Made by a program: the position numbers and the translations under genes
The notes under the pieces: generated by a model
Databases searched by the model: none
Told to the model about the DNA's origin: nothing
The model's input: the letters and a program-made list of their open reading frames with translations, nothing else
Part shown: positions 16,892-25,046 of the stretch, in pieces
How the letters are laid out: each line of letters begins with the position of its first letter
Position numbering within the stretch: position 1 is the first letter of the stretch
DNA from: Clostridiales bacterium UBA1774
GTDB taxonomy: Bacteria > Bacillota > Clostridia > Oscillospirales > Oscillospiraceae
NCBI GenBank assembly: GCA_002314635.1
Contig: DCGQ01000004.1
Span: 41,299-105,298 of the forward strand
Length of the DNA stretch: 64,000 nucleotides
Reading direction: 5' to 3'

Positions 16892-16920
16892 TTGACATTG
16901 AACTATCTGAGCTATATAGT
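16892..16920 (+). promoter_or_regulatory. Sigma-A promoter of the YfhO-like gene
   Basis: TTGACA (16892-16897), 17-bp spacer, TATAGT (16915-16920); 20 bp before the start codon. Divergent from the promoter at 16824-16852. Confidence 0.8.
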
Positions 16921-16940
16921 TAACAAAAAACAGAAAGGAT

Positions 16941-19259
16941 ATGGTTAATCTGTTGAAAAGAAAAGATATTCTTTGTAAATCACATTGTGTTCTTCCCGTG
17001 GAAGCAGAAGCATCTATTCTCTGCTTTCTAATAGCCGCTATTGTTATTGTTCCAATGATACTGGCCAACGCCGGTGCTTTTGCACTATCCAATGATTTTA
17101 CAGCGCAGGAAATTCCCTTCGGCATGCTTATGAATGATGCGCTAAAGAGCGGCTCTCTCTGGAACTGGAGTATCGATATTGGAAGTAATTATTTGGAATG
17201 TTTTGCATTTTATGATATCGGGTCTCCATTCTTCTGGCTGTCTTTGTTGTTTCCTGCAAGTATCTATCCGAAGTTGATTGGCTGGATTTTTCTATTAAAG
17301 TTTGCTGTTGCCGGAGCAACTGCCTCTCTTTGGTTGAAGCGTCATCTATCCTGCAGAGAAGCCGTGTTGATTGGTGCAATTCTATATACTTTTTCCGGAT
17401 TCTCTTGCATGAATACAGTGTTCTATCATTTTCACGATGTGATTGCTTTTTTCCCTCTGATGATGACCGGATTAGAAATGCTGGTTGAGGAGAAAAAGCG
17501 AGGATACTTTGCTCTGTCTTGTGCGATAAATGTTTTATGCAACCCGATTTTTTTCTATGCTTCTGCGGTTTTTCTTATTCTGTACTTTATCTGCAGCTAC
17601 CTTACCCCAAAGCAAAAAGCAGGTCTCTGTTTCAAACGAGTTGTCTCCTGTCTGTTTGAGGGTTTGACCGGTTCCATGATGGGGGCAGTTGTCGCGCTTC
17701 CCCTGCTGCTCAACATGCTTGGGAATTCGCGTGCTACAGAGTTTCTTCCGTTTTCTGACTGGTTTATCATGCCGTTTTATTCATATTTGCAGCGCATTGA
17801 GGCCTTTTTTCTGCCAGCAGAATCCATGAATGACTACACATTCAATCATATTTCTACTTGGGACAGTTGGGGAGCGTATCTGCCGCTGTTCGGCATGCTT
17901 TTTGTACTTCTATATCTGTCTGAAAACCGCGATCGTTTTTCCCGAATAATCGTCTGTTGCCTGATCATTTCCGTATTTCCCATTCTGAACAGCGTTTTTA
18001 TTGCCTTTTCTGCTGATCAATACGGGCGATGGCTCTTTATGATTGATCTGATCCTTGCATTGGTTACCGCAAAGGTCTGTGAAGATTTGGGTACATATCG
18101 GTCGAAAATCCAGTATTATTCATTTGGAATATTTGTTATATCGGCACTTACTGGAACACTGGCCGGAGGATCGTCCGCAACATTGGGGAAATATTTTTTG
18201 ATTCTGACAATCGGCCTTGGATGTACAACACTGTTCTTTTTCTATTCCTATCGTAATTGGACTTTTTCACTCCGTCATCTAACTATAGGTGTAATTCTGG
18301 CCGCTACAGTGTTATTCAGCATATCAATCGGCAGTTATTCTTTTCAAAAACCGGATAATACCGGAATAGAATTCCGCAATTTCCCACATGGTAGTATGAA
18401 TAGTGCTGTCACGTACATAACAGAGATTCCATCTCAGCTGCCATCAAATATTGGGCCATATCGCTATTATTTTGACGAGGGTATTTCTTACACATACTAC
18501 AATCAAAACATGACGAATTCCTTGCCATCAATCAATTCCTTCATTTCTACATGCAGCAACTCGATCACAGAATTCTATACGTACTTGAACTTACCGCGTA
18601 CAACCCGGACTTATGAAGGCTCCGATGGGGTCAAAAACCTACTGGCCGCACGATACATTGTCAGTCTGACGCCCGATCCGGATCTGGGAGAATCTCAGAT
18701 TCTGACCAACTCCAATGGGCAGACTATGTACCTGCAGGAGAATCCGGATGCAATCCCCGTAGGTGGTTTGGTATACACCAGTTACATTACGGAAAGTGAG
18801 TTTTTGTCTTTTGACCCAGACAAAGCCGCATCCATTATGCACAGATATATGGTCGTAAAAGATAATGATACCGATACTGCAGCCAACAGCATGCCCCACA
18901 TTAGTCCATCCGAGGTAATGACCGACGGCCCTGTTCTTCGCACTGAAAATATTAATTTTCAAATCGGAAGAAACTCCTTTGCAAGTGAAATATACTCTGA
19001 CTATGGAGGATATGCTTTTTTTAGTGTGCCGTATGATCAGTACTGGCATTGTTCAGTAAACGGGAATCCTGTTGATATTCTAAATATTAACGGATTAATG
19101 GCAGTTCCGATTTCTGATGGAAACTCGCAGATTCTGTTTGAGTACCAATATACGCCTCTGCACTGGGCACTCCTTTGTACCGCCGTTGGCTTTTTACTGT
19201 GCTTCGGTTTATTGCTCACCAACAAGCGCCGTCATTTCTCAAAAAAACAAACCGCATAA
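16941..19259 (+). CDS. YfhO-family polytopic membrane protein
   Basis: 772 residues. About twelve hydrophobic helices in the first 480 residues, then a soluble domain of about 240 residues and a final TM helix (LHWALLCTAVGFLLCFGLLL). Early NDFTAQEIPFGMLMND, GSLWNWSIDIGSN and the late YDQYWHCSVNGNPVDI..NGLMAVPI match the YfhO family, GT-C-like proteins implicated in glycosylation of lipoteichoic acid or other surface polymers. Base composition is clearly more AT-rich than the surroundings and uses codons such as ATA and AAA freely, suggesting transfer from another lineage. AAAGGAT abuts the ATG at 16941, so a TTG four codons later is an alternative start. Function on a glycan is inferred from family and from the divergent glycan genes. 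Confidence 0.8.
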   Translation: MVNLLKRKDILCKSHCVLPVEAEASILCFLIAAIVIVPMILANAGAFALSNDFTAQEIPFGMLMNDALKSGSLWNWSIDIGSNYLECFAFYDIGSPFFWLSLLFPASIYPKLIGWIFLLKFAVAGATASLWLKRHLSCREAVLIGAILYTFSGFSCMNTVFYHFHDVIAFFPLMMTGLEMLVEEKKRGYFALSCAINVLCNPIFFYASAVFLILYFICSYLTPKQKAGLCFKRVVSCLFEGLTGSMMGAVVALPLLLNMLGNSRATEFLPFSDWFIMPFYSYLQRIEAFFLPAESMNDYTFNHISTWDSWGAYLPLFGMLFVLLYLSENRDRFSRIIVCCLIISVFPILNSVFIAFSADQYGRWLFMIDLILALVTAKVCEDLGTYRSKIQYYSFGIFVISALTGTLAGGSSATLGKYFLILTIGLGCTTLFFFYSYRNWTFSLRHLTIGVILAATVLFSISIGSYSFQKPDNTGIEFRNFPHGSMNSAVTYITEIPSQLPSNIGPYRYYFDEGISYTYYNQNMTNSLPSINSFISTCSNSITEFYTYLNLPRTTRTYEGSDGVKNLLAARYIVSLTPDPDLGESQILTNSNGQTMYLQENPDAIPVGGLVYTSYITESEFLSFDPDKAASIMHRYMVVKDNDTDTAANSMPHISPSEVMTDGPVLRTENINFQIGRNSFASEIYSDYGGYAFFSVPYDQYWHCSVNGNPVDILNINGLMAVPISDGNSQILFEYQYTPLHWALLCTAVGFLLCFGLLLTNKRRHFSKKQTA

Positions 19260-19262
19260 CAC

Positions 19263-19294
19263 AGAAGCTGCGGAGCCCATGCCCCGCAGCTTCT
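19263..19294. terminator. Bidirectional terminator between YfhO-like and antiporter genes
   Basis: 11-bp stem AGAAGCTGCGG/CCGCAGCTTCT with a 10-base loop, followed on the plus strand by GCTTTTCTTACTTTTT, right after the YfhO-like stop codon and before the end of the converging gene. Confidence 0.85.
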
Positions 19295-19301
19295 GCTTTT
19301 C

Positions 19302-20594
19302 TTACTTTTTCTCCGCAGCATCCAGCTTCAGCTGGCGGCGGTTTTTCACTTCCGAGGTCTGAGGCTGAATGTCGCCGGATTTCGTCAGCGCCATCTTGGT
19401 CAGTGCCGGGCCTACCAGCTCATACACCAGCACGCTGAACAGGATGATGTTCCGGATCAGGATGCCCTGTTCGCCCAGCTCGGTGGCCTGCATACACATA
19501 CCCAGCGCCACACCGGCCTGCGGAAACAGGGTGATGCCCAGCCATTTGCAGACCTGCGGCGGACAGTGGGTAGCCGTGGTGCTGAGCCACGAGCCGAAGA
19601 ACTTGCCCACGCAGCGGGTCAGGATGTACACAAGTCCGATGCCTACAATGGCAATATCGCCGAACACATCAAAGCGCAGCGCGGCGCCGGAAAGGACGAA
19701 AAACAGCGTGTAGATCGGCGCGGTCCAGTTTTCCTCCTTTTCCATCAGGTCCTCCGACAGCGGACAGGCGTTGCAGAACACCGTACCCAGCATCATACAT
19801 ACCAGCAGTGCGGAGAAGCCCACCTCCAAATCGCCCACCCGGAAGGTCAGCTTGCTCAGGGCAACGGTTAAGATCACACAGCCGGTCATCAGCGTCAGAC
19901 GGTTCTTGTTGGAATTGAAGAAGCGCTCCACCCATGTGAGCAGGAAGCCAAGCACTGTGCCCAGCACCAGACTCAGCACGATCTCCAGCACCGGCGCAAG
20001 GAACACCTCTGCCGGGTTCACGCCGCCCTGAATCATGGCCTGTGCCGCACCGAAGGAAATGGCGAATACCACCAGACCCACCGCGTCATCCAATGCCACC
20101 ACCGGCAGCAGGATATCCGTAACCGCACCCTTGGCCTTATACTGGCGCACCACCATCAGCGTGGCAGCGGGGGCGGTAGCGGTAGCGATTGCGCCCAGCG
20201 TCAGCGCCATGCTGACGGGCAGCTTGTCACCCAGAAATACATGGAGCAGCAGCAACGCCCCATCCACCAGCACGGCAGCCATCACGCTCTGCACAATGCC
20301 CACAACAGTGGCCTGTCTGCCGATCTCCTTCAGCTTGCTGAGCCGGAACTCGCTGCCGATGGCAAAGGCAATAAAGCCCAGCGCGATATCGCTGAGAAAG
20401 CTCAGAGAGTCCACCGCTTCCTCCGTGACAAAGCCCAGTCCGGGAATCCCCAGCCGTCCCAGCACACAGGGGCCGATCAGCACACCCGCCACCAGATAAG
20501 CGGTCACATCCGGCAGCTTCATCCGGGTAAAAATTCTTGTCAGCAACAGTCCCGCGATCATGGCAATGCCGACAGATAAAATAGCCTGCATCAT
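19302..20594 (-). CDS. Cation:proton antiporter (CPA2/KefB-type)
   Basis: 430 residues, about 12-13 TM helices, ending in a short charged tail (SGDIQPQTSEVKNRRQLKLD). It resembles the Na+/H+ exchanger domain of the CPA2 family, with LPDVTAYLVAGVLIGP in helix 2, the ATATAPAATLMVVRQYKAKG segment and VALDDAVGLVVFAI, whose Asp pair is the ion-binding site. There is no C-terminal RCK/TrkA-N domain, so it is not a full KefB/KefC. The start is placed at the ATG at 20594, seven bases after AGAGG; an upstream ATG (20633) would add a basic leader lacking an SD. It acts in pH or cation homeostasis. Single-gene unit with its own promoter. Confidence 0.88.
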   Translation of the reverse strand: MMQAILSVGIAMIAGLLLTRIFTRMKLPDVTAYLVAGVLIGPCVLGRLGIPGLGFVTEEAVDSLSFLSDIALGFIAFAIGSEFRLSKLKEIGRQATVVGIVQSVMAAVLVDGALLLLHVFLGDKLPVSMALTLGAIATATAPAATLMVVRQYKAKGAVTDILLPVVALDDAVGLVVFAISFGAAQAMIQGGVNPAEVFLAPVLEIVLSLVLGTVLGFLLTWVERFFNSNKNRLTLMTGCVILTVALSKLTFRVGDLEVGFSALLVCMMLGTVFCNACPLSEDLMEKEENWTAPIYTLFFVLSGAALRFDVFGDIAIVGIGLVYILTRCVGKFFGSWLSTTATHCPPQVCKWLGITLFPQAGVALGMCMQATELGEQGILIRNIILFSVLVYELVGPALTKMALTKSGDIQPQTSEVKNRRQLKLDAAEKK

Positions 20595-20641
20595 TGTTTT
20601 GCCTCTTTTCCGGTGGATTCCTATGGGAATCACAAAGTCGC

Positions 20642-20670
20642 ATTATAGCTCTGATTTCCAGCTATTGCAA
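20642..20670 (-). promoter_or_regulatory. Sigma-A promoter of the antiporter gene
   Basis: Minus-strand TTGCAA (20670-20665), 17-bp spacer, TATAAT (20647-20642). The leader contains a small inverted repeat (GATTCC..GGAATC, near 20615-20633). Confidence 0.75.
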
Positions 20671-20685
20671 GTATTTTTTGGCATA

Positions 20686-20714
20686 TTGACAAATGGCTGA
20701 AATCCTAGTAAAGT
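20686..20714 (+). promoter_or_regulatory. Sigma-A promoter of the E2-like gene
   Basis: TTGACA (20686-20691), 17-bp spacer, TAAAGT (20709-20714). Its -35 lies 16 bp from the -35 of the divergent antiporter promoter, so the two may compete. Confidence 0.75.
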
Positions 20715-20765
20715 ACGCCTATCGGGCGCAAGTCGCCTGCTGCCACCGCAAAAGGAGGACCGATC

Positions 20766-21593
20766 ATGCGAAAAGACGGTATCAAGGTAGAAGTTGAGCA
20801 GCCAATGTATGCTCTGATCCCCTTCTTCATGACGCATCGTTACGATTCCATGAACATGATCACAGTGGATATTCCCGAAGAACCGCTGCGAAATTATATG
20901 AATCAGAAGCGCAGGGAAGGCCGTCCCATCAGTCACATGGCGCTGATGACCACCGCCTACCTGCGGCTGATGGAGGAATACCCGGCGCTGAACCGCTTTA
21001 TCGGCAACAAAACCGTATATCAGCATCGGGACAAGACCGTTTCTCTGGTGGTGCTGCGTCCGGGTGATGTCAGTCAGGAAACCATGGCAAAAATCTATCT
21101 GGATGACGGAGACACCGTATTCGATGTCCAGCAGAAGATCACCGATTTCATCGAGTCCAGCCGCAATGCGGAGAATCAGAACCGTATGGACAAGGCCATG
21201 CGGGTGCTTCTGAAGCTTCGTCTGTTGACCGGCACCGCGCTGGCATTGATTCGTTTTCTGGACCGGTACGGTCTCCTGCCCAACTGGCTGATCAAGGCCA
21301 GTCCCTTCCACGCCTCCCTGCTGATCTCCAATCTGGCCAGCATCCGCACCAACAGCATTTACCATCACGTGTATGAATTTGGCACCACCAGCGTTGCTAT
21401 CACCATGGGCAATATGCGGGAGGTTCCCCGCCGCAGCAAGGACGGCATTGTGTTTGACCGCTGCATTCCGCTGGGCATTGTTATGGACGAGCGCATCGCA
21501 CCCGGTGTGTATTTCGCGCAGGCCTTTGGCCGGTTCCGTCAGCTGCTTTCCACACCGGAGCTGCTGGAACTTCCCGGACAAATGAAAAAGTGA
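20766..21593 (+). CDS. Stand-alone 2-oxo acid dehydrogenase E2/CAT-fold protein with altered catalytic motif
   Basis: 275 residues, start fixed by AAAGGAGG eight bases upstream. The fold signature is that of the chloramphenicol acetyltransferase/E2 catalytic domain: MITVDIPEEPLRNYMN, ISHMALMTTAYLRLMEEYPALNRFI, and near the C-terminus a segment CIPLGIVMDERIAPGVYFAQAF that aligns with the E2 motif DHRVVDG. The catalytic His and Asp of that motif are Glu and Pro here. There are no lipoyl or E3-binding domains and no E1/E3 genes nearby, so it is not part of a dehydrogenase complex. Either it is a non-catalytic or differently acting acyltransferase relative. Such proteins are common in Firmicutes; function unknown. 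Confidence 0.65.
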   Translation: MRKDGIKVEVEQPMYALIPFFMTHRYDSMNMITVDIPEEPLRNYMNQKRREGRPISHMALMTTAYLRLMEEYPALNRFIGNKTVYQHRDKTVSLVVLRPGDVSQETMAKIYLDDGDTVFDVQQKITDFIESSRNAENQNRMDKAMRVLLKLRLLTGTALALIRFLDRYGLLPNWLIKASPFHASLLISNLASIRTNSIYHHVYEFGTTSVAITMGNMREVPRRSKDGIVFDRCIPLGIVMDERIAPGVYFAQAFGRFRQLLSTPELLELPGQMKK

Positions 21594-21600
21594 CCTGTTT

Positions 21601-21645
21601 CGGCTCCGCAGCATTTCCGCTGCGGAGCCGATTTGCTTTTTCTGC
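21601..21645 (+). terminator. Terminator of the E2-like gene
   Basis: Perfect 12-bp stem CGGCTCCGCAGC/GCTGCGGAGCCG with a 6-base loop followed by ATTTGCTTTTTCT. Confidence 0.9.
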
Positions 21646-21655
21646 GGTTCCTCCG

Positions 21656-21684
21656 TTGAAAACAGGTGGTTTCGGTGTTATACT
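21656..21684 (+). promoter_or_regulatory. Sigma-A promoter of the flavin oxidoreductase gene
   Basis: TTGAAA (21656-21661), 17-bp spacer, TATACT (21679-21684). Confidence 0.75.
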
Positions 21685-21742
21685 GTTACCATTTCATGAA
21701 GCAATTCTCTATTTTACAGATATTCAAGGGAGGAATACCGCC

Positions 21743-23680
21743 ATGCTGAAATACCCGCATCTGTTTGCCCCCATTGAAATCGCCGGTACTCTGTACCGAA
21801 ACCGTATTTTTGCCGCGCCTACCGGTTATCAGGACATGGACCGGGAGGGCGTTCTGCCGCCGGAGGCTTCTGCATACTATGCCCGCAAGGCAAAGGGCGG
21901 TGCTGCCGCTGTCACGCTGGGTGAATGCGTGGTGGATTCTCAGTACGGACGCGGAGCCTCCTACCATGTGCGGATGGACGATCCCTTTGCCGCCCATGCG
22001 CTGAATCGCTGTGCGCTGGACATCCGGCGCTACGGGGCGGTCCCCTCCGTGGAGCTGCAGCATTCCGGCATGTATGCCAACCGTGGTCTGGGCATCACCG
22101 GTCCGGAGAGCCGCGGTCTGGCCTATGGCCCGGTGGATACCGAAATTGAGGGCCGCATTGTGCTGGCCATGGATGAGGATTTCATCCAGCGCACCATCCG
22201 GAAGTATGCAGAGGCGGCGAAGCTGGCCAAGGCCAATGGTTACGGCATGGTCACGGTTCATGCCGGACACGGCTGGCTGCTGAGTCAGTTCCTCTCCCCC
22301 TCTCTGAACACCCGGAAGGACAAGTGGGGCGGCCCGGACATTGAAAATCGTGCAAGGCTCACCGTTTCCATTCTGGACGCCATTCGGAAGGAAGTAGGCC
22401 CTCGGTTCCCCATCGAGGTCCGGATCTCCGGCAGCGAATGCTATGCCGGCGGTTACGATGTGGAAGAAGGCATCAAATTTGCCCAGCAGCTGGACGGGCA
22501 CTGCGACCTGATCCATGTTTCCGCAGGCAGCCACGAGGTCAGTGAGGTCTTTACCGTGACCCATCCCAGCATGTTCCTGCCGGACGGATGCAATGCCATC
22601 TATGCGGAAGAAATCAAAAAGCACGTGAAAACGCCGGTAGCTACCGTGGGTGCCCACGGCAATCCGGAGATCATGGAGGAGCTGATCGGCTCCGGCAAGG
22701 TGGATATCATTGAAATCGCCCGCGGTCTGATCGCCGACCCGGATCTGCCGAAAAAGCTGCGTGCCGGGCAGGATCAGGAGGTGCGGAAGTGTATGCGCTG
22801 CCTCGCCTGCTTCTCCGGCCTTTTGAACAGCGGCCAGTTCCGCTGCGCCATCAACCCGGAGATCGGCCGGGAGCTGGAATACAGCGTTCCCGTGCCTGTG
22901 GAGGAGAAAAAGACCGTTCTGGTGGCAGGCGGCGGCGTGGGTGGTATGCAGGCCGCGCTGACTGCCGCACAGCGGGGTCACAAGGTCATTCTCTGTGAAA
23001 AGACCGGAGAACTGGGCGGTGCGCTGCGCTGTGAGCGGAATGTGCCGTTTAAGAGCAAGCTGGACTTCTATCTGAATCAGCAGGCCGCCCGGGTCGCCCG
23101 CAGCGCCATTGATCTCAGGCTGAACACAGAGGTCACGCCGGAGCTGTGTCAGGCAATCCAGCCGGATGTGATCATCGCCGCTGCCGGTGCCCGTCCGGTG
23201 AAGCCGCCCATTCCCGGCATTGACGGGGAGAATGTATACTCCGCCGAGTACATTTACACGCATCCGGACGAATGCGGCGAAAAGGCCGTGATTCTGGGCG
23301 CCGGTCTGGTGGGCGTGGAGTTGGCCATCTATCTGAGTATGCTGGGCAAAAAGGTGGACATTATCGAAATGCTGGATCACATCAGCGACGGCGGCAATCA
23401 GCTGCACCTGAAAGCGCTGGATGTGGAGATCCGGAAATACGGCATCGGCGTTCACCTCTCCACCCGCGCGGAGGAAATCACCTCCGAGGGCGTGATCGGC
23501 GGCGGTACGCTGTACAAGGGCGACACGGTGATCTACGCGGTGGGTCAGCGTCCCCAGCGGGAGGCTGCCACCGTCCTGCACGACTGCGCGCCGGAGTTTT
23601 ACCTGCTGGGTGACTGCGTATCTCCTGCCAATATCATGAATGCCACCGCCTGTGCCGACGCCATTGCCAGAATGATCTGA
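21743..23680 (+). CDS. NADH:flavin oxidoreductase, Old Yellow Enzyme/2,4-dienoyl-CoA reductase family
   Basis: 645 residues from the ATG at 21743, nine bases after GGGAGG; longer upstream reading would cross the promoter. Residues 1-350 are an FMN-binding TIM barrel (LFAPIEIAGTLYRNRIFAAP, FLSPSLNTRKDKWGG, the AHGNPEI strand and IEIARGLIADPDLP). Next are four cysteines, CMRCLACFSG and CAINPEIGRE, binding one [4Fe-4S] cluster. The remainder is an FAD/NAD(P)H domain (VLVAGGGVGGMQAALTAAQ; VILGAGLVGVELAIYLSMLG). This is the architecture of 2,4-dienoyl-CoA reductase, trimethylamine dehydrogenase, cinnamate/enoate reductases and BaiCD/BaiH bile-acid enzymes. The substrate is probably an activated C=C bond, but cannot be chosen from sequence alone. 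It stands alone, with no bile-acid or aromatic-acid operon around it. Confidence 0.9.
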   Translation: MLKYPHLFAPIEIAGTLYRNRIFAAPTGYQDMDREGVLPPEASAYYARKAKGGAAAVTLGECVVDSQYGRGASYHVRMDDPFAAHALNRCALDIRRYGAVPSVELQHSGMYANRGLGITGPESRGLAYGPVDTEIEGRIVLAMDEDFIQRTIRKYAEAAKLAKANGYGMVTVHAGHGWLLSQFLSPSLNTRKDKWGGPDIENRARLTVSILDAIRKEVGPRFPIEVRISGSECYAGGYDVEEGIKFAQQLDGHCDLIHVSAGSHEVSEVFTVTHPSMFLPDGCNAIYAEEIKKHVKTPVATVGAHGNPEIMEELIGSGKVDIIEIARGLIADPDLPKKLRAGQDQEVRKCMRCLACFSGLLNSGQFRCAINPEIGRELEYSVPVPVEEKKTVLVAGGGVGGMQAALTAAQRGHKVILCEKTGELGGALRCERNVPFKSKLDFYLNQQAARVARSAIDLRLNTEVTPELCQAIQPDVIIAAAGARPVKPPIPGIDGENVYSAEYIYTHPDECGEKAVILGAGLVGVELAIYLSMLGKKVDIIEMLDHISDGGNQLHLKALDVEIRKYGIGVHLSTRAEEITSEGVIGGGTLYKGDTVIYAVGQRPQREAATVLHDCAPEFYLLGDCVSPANIMNATACADAIARMI

Positions 23681-23691
23681 GAAAACCGCAC

Positions 23692-23724
23692 AGCCCGGGT
23701 GCTCAACGCGCCCGGGCTTTTTTT
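23692..23724 (+). terminator. Terminator of the flavin oxidoreductase gene
   Basis: 8-bp stem AGCCCGGG/CCCGGGCT, loop 11 bases, then a run of seven T. Confidence 0.9.
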
Positions 23725-23733
23725 CGTCTGCTC

Positions 23734-23762
23734 TTGACTTTGCTACTTTCATACGCTAATAT
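23734..23762 (+). promoter_or_regulatory. Sigma-A promoter of asnA
   Basis: TTGACT (23734-23739), 17-bp spacer, TAATAT (23757-23762). The leader is only about 25 bases, so there is no room for a T-box. Confidence 0.75.
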
Positions 23763-23794
23763 ACGGGATATTCCCATTTTCAGGAGGTAACACC

Positions 23795-24808
23795 ATGAAG
23801 ACCGCTATCCCCGCAGGCTATAGAAGTCTGCTCTCCATCTACGACACGCAGAAGGCCATCAGCCTGCTGAAACGGCTGTTTGAGGATCGTCTGGGTGCGC
23901 TGCTCAATCTGTACCGGGTATCCGCACCGCTGTTTGTGGCCGAGAATTCCGGACTGAATGACAATCTGAATGGAGTCGAGCGGCCGGTGTCCTTCGATAT
24001 TCTGCGTTCGGATACCCGGGCGGAGGTGGTGCAGTCGCTGGCCAAATGGAAGCGGCTGGCGCTGAAACGCTATGGTTTCCTTCCCGGCAAGGGTCTGTAT
24101 ACGGACATGAACGCCATCCGCCGGGATGAGGACGAGTTGGACAACCTGCACTCCGTCTACGTGGATCAGTGGGACTGGGAGAAGGTTCTTTCTCCGGAGG
24201 ATCGCACGAAGGAATATTTATATGATACCGTCAGCAAAATCGTGGAGGCCATCTGCGACACGCAGGACACCATGCAGGCCATCTATCCCCAACTGCAGAG
24301 TCTGCCCAAGCTGAATCGGCAGGTCACTTTTGTCACAGCGCAGGAGCTGGAGGATCTGTATCCGGATTACACCGCAAAGCAGCGGGAAAATGCCTTTGTG
24401 AAGGAGCACAAGACGGTATTCCTCCACGGGATCGGCGGTGCGCTCCGCTCCGGCAAGCCCCACGACGGCCGTGCACCGGACTATGACGACTGGACGCTGA
24501 ACGGAGACATTCTGGTCTGGGACGAGCTTCTCGGCATTGCCATGGAGCTGAGCAGCATGGGCATCCGTGTGGACCCGGCAGCCATGGACCGGCAGCTGAC
24601 CGTTTCCGGTTGTGACAGCCGCCGCAGCCTGCCCTATCACGCTATGCTGCTGAACGGGGAGCTTCCGCTCACCATCGGCGGCGGCATCGGTCAGAGCCGT
24701 CTGAGTATGCTGCTGCTGGGCAAGGCCCATATCGGTGAGGTGCAGGCCAGCATCTGGGACGATGACACCCTGCGGCTCTGCCGGGAAGCAGATGTGGTTC
24801 TGCTGTAA
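23795..24808 (+). CDS. asnA: Aspartate-ammonia ligase (asparagine synthetase A)
   Basis: 337 residues, the family length. It makes asparagine from aspartate, ammonia and ATP, and is related to class II aminoacyl-tRNA synthetases. Diagnostic segments: VSAPLFVAENSGLNDNLNG near the N-terminus, the motif FLPGKGLYTDMNAIRRDE, HSVYVDQWDWEKV, and the C-terminal GGGIGQSRLSMLLL (class II motif 3). AGGAGG is nine bases before the ATG. It is a single-gene unit with its own promoter. The protein matches the family throughout and shows no odd residues. Confidence 0.96.
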   Translation: MKTAIPAGYRSLLSIYDTQKAISLLKRLFEDRLGALLNLYRVSAPLFVAENSGLNDNLNGVERPVSFDILRSDTRAEVVQSLAKWKRLALKRYGFLPGKGLYTDMNAIRRDEDELDNLHSVYVDQWDWEKVLSPEDRTKEYLYDTVSKIVEAICDTQDTMQAIYPQLQSLPKLNRQVTFVTAQELEDLYPDYTAKQRENAFVKEHKTVFLHGIGGALRSGKPHDGRAPDYDDWTLNGDILVWDELLGIAMELSSMGIRVDPAAMDRQLTVSGCDSRRSLPYHAMLLNGELPLTIGGGIGQSRLSMLLLGKAHIGEVQASIWDDDTLRLCREADVVLL

Positions 24809-24811
24809 GTC

Positions 24812-24919
24812 TCAGTCCTCATCCTGCATGGCTTCGTAATAATCACTCTCGGAGGCAAACAGCATATATCTGCCGTTTACCAGTCCGTAATATCCGTTTG
24901 CAGTAAAATATCCTCGCAT
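24812..24919 (-). CDS. Small protein of 35 residues
   Basis: A 36-codon open frame starting ATG at 24919, with GGAGG eight bases upstream, and ending TGA at 24812. The product begins MRGYFTANGYYGLVNG and ends FASESDYYEAMQDED: rich in Tyr and acidic residues, with no signal peptide or TM helix. I have the impression that short proteins with GYYGLVNGRYMLFASE-like cores recur in clostridial genomes, which would support it being real, but this was not searched. It lies between convergent asnA and the ABC operon end, and its stop codon is three bases past the asnA stop. No promoter could be pinned down with confidence; function unknown. Confidence 0.65.
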   Translation of the reverse strand: MRGYFTANGYYGLVNGRYMLFASESDYYEAMQDED

Positions 24920-25006
24920 CGTTGTTTCCTCCGCGTCTTGTCTTTTTTTGATAAGTCGATTCTAGCGAAGGAACTGTCCTATAAAACGCCCTAAAATGCA
25001 GAAACA

Positions 25007-25046
25007 GAGCGGTGATACCGATTTTCGGCGTCACCGCTCCGTTTTT
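25007..25046. terminator. Hairpin terminator at the end of the ABC exporter operon
   Basis: A 9-bp outer stem GAGCGGTGA/TCACCGCTC encloses an inner CCGA/TCGG stem. It starts 5 bases after the ABC stop codon on the minus strand; the better T-run (TTTTT at 25042-25046) is on the plus strand, so it may also stop read-through from asnA. Confidence 0.7.

Noticed and set aside
21686..23752. 688-codon minus-strand frame opposite the flavin oxidoreductase
   Set aside because: No SD, no recognisable domain, histidine-rich antisense composition.
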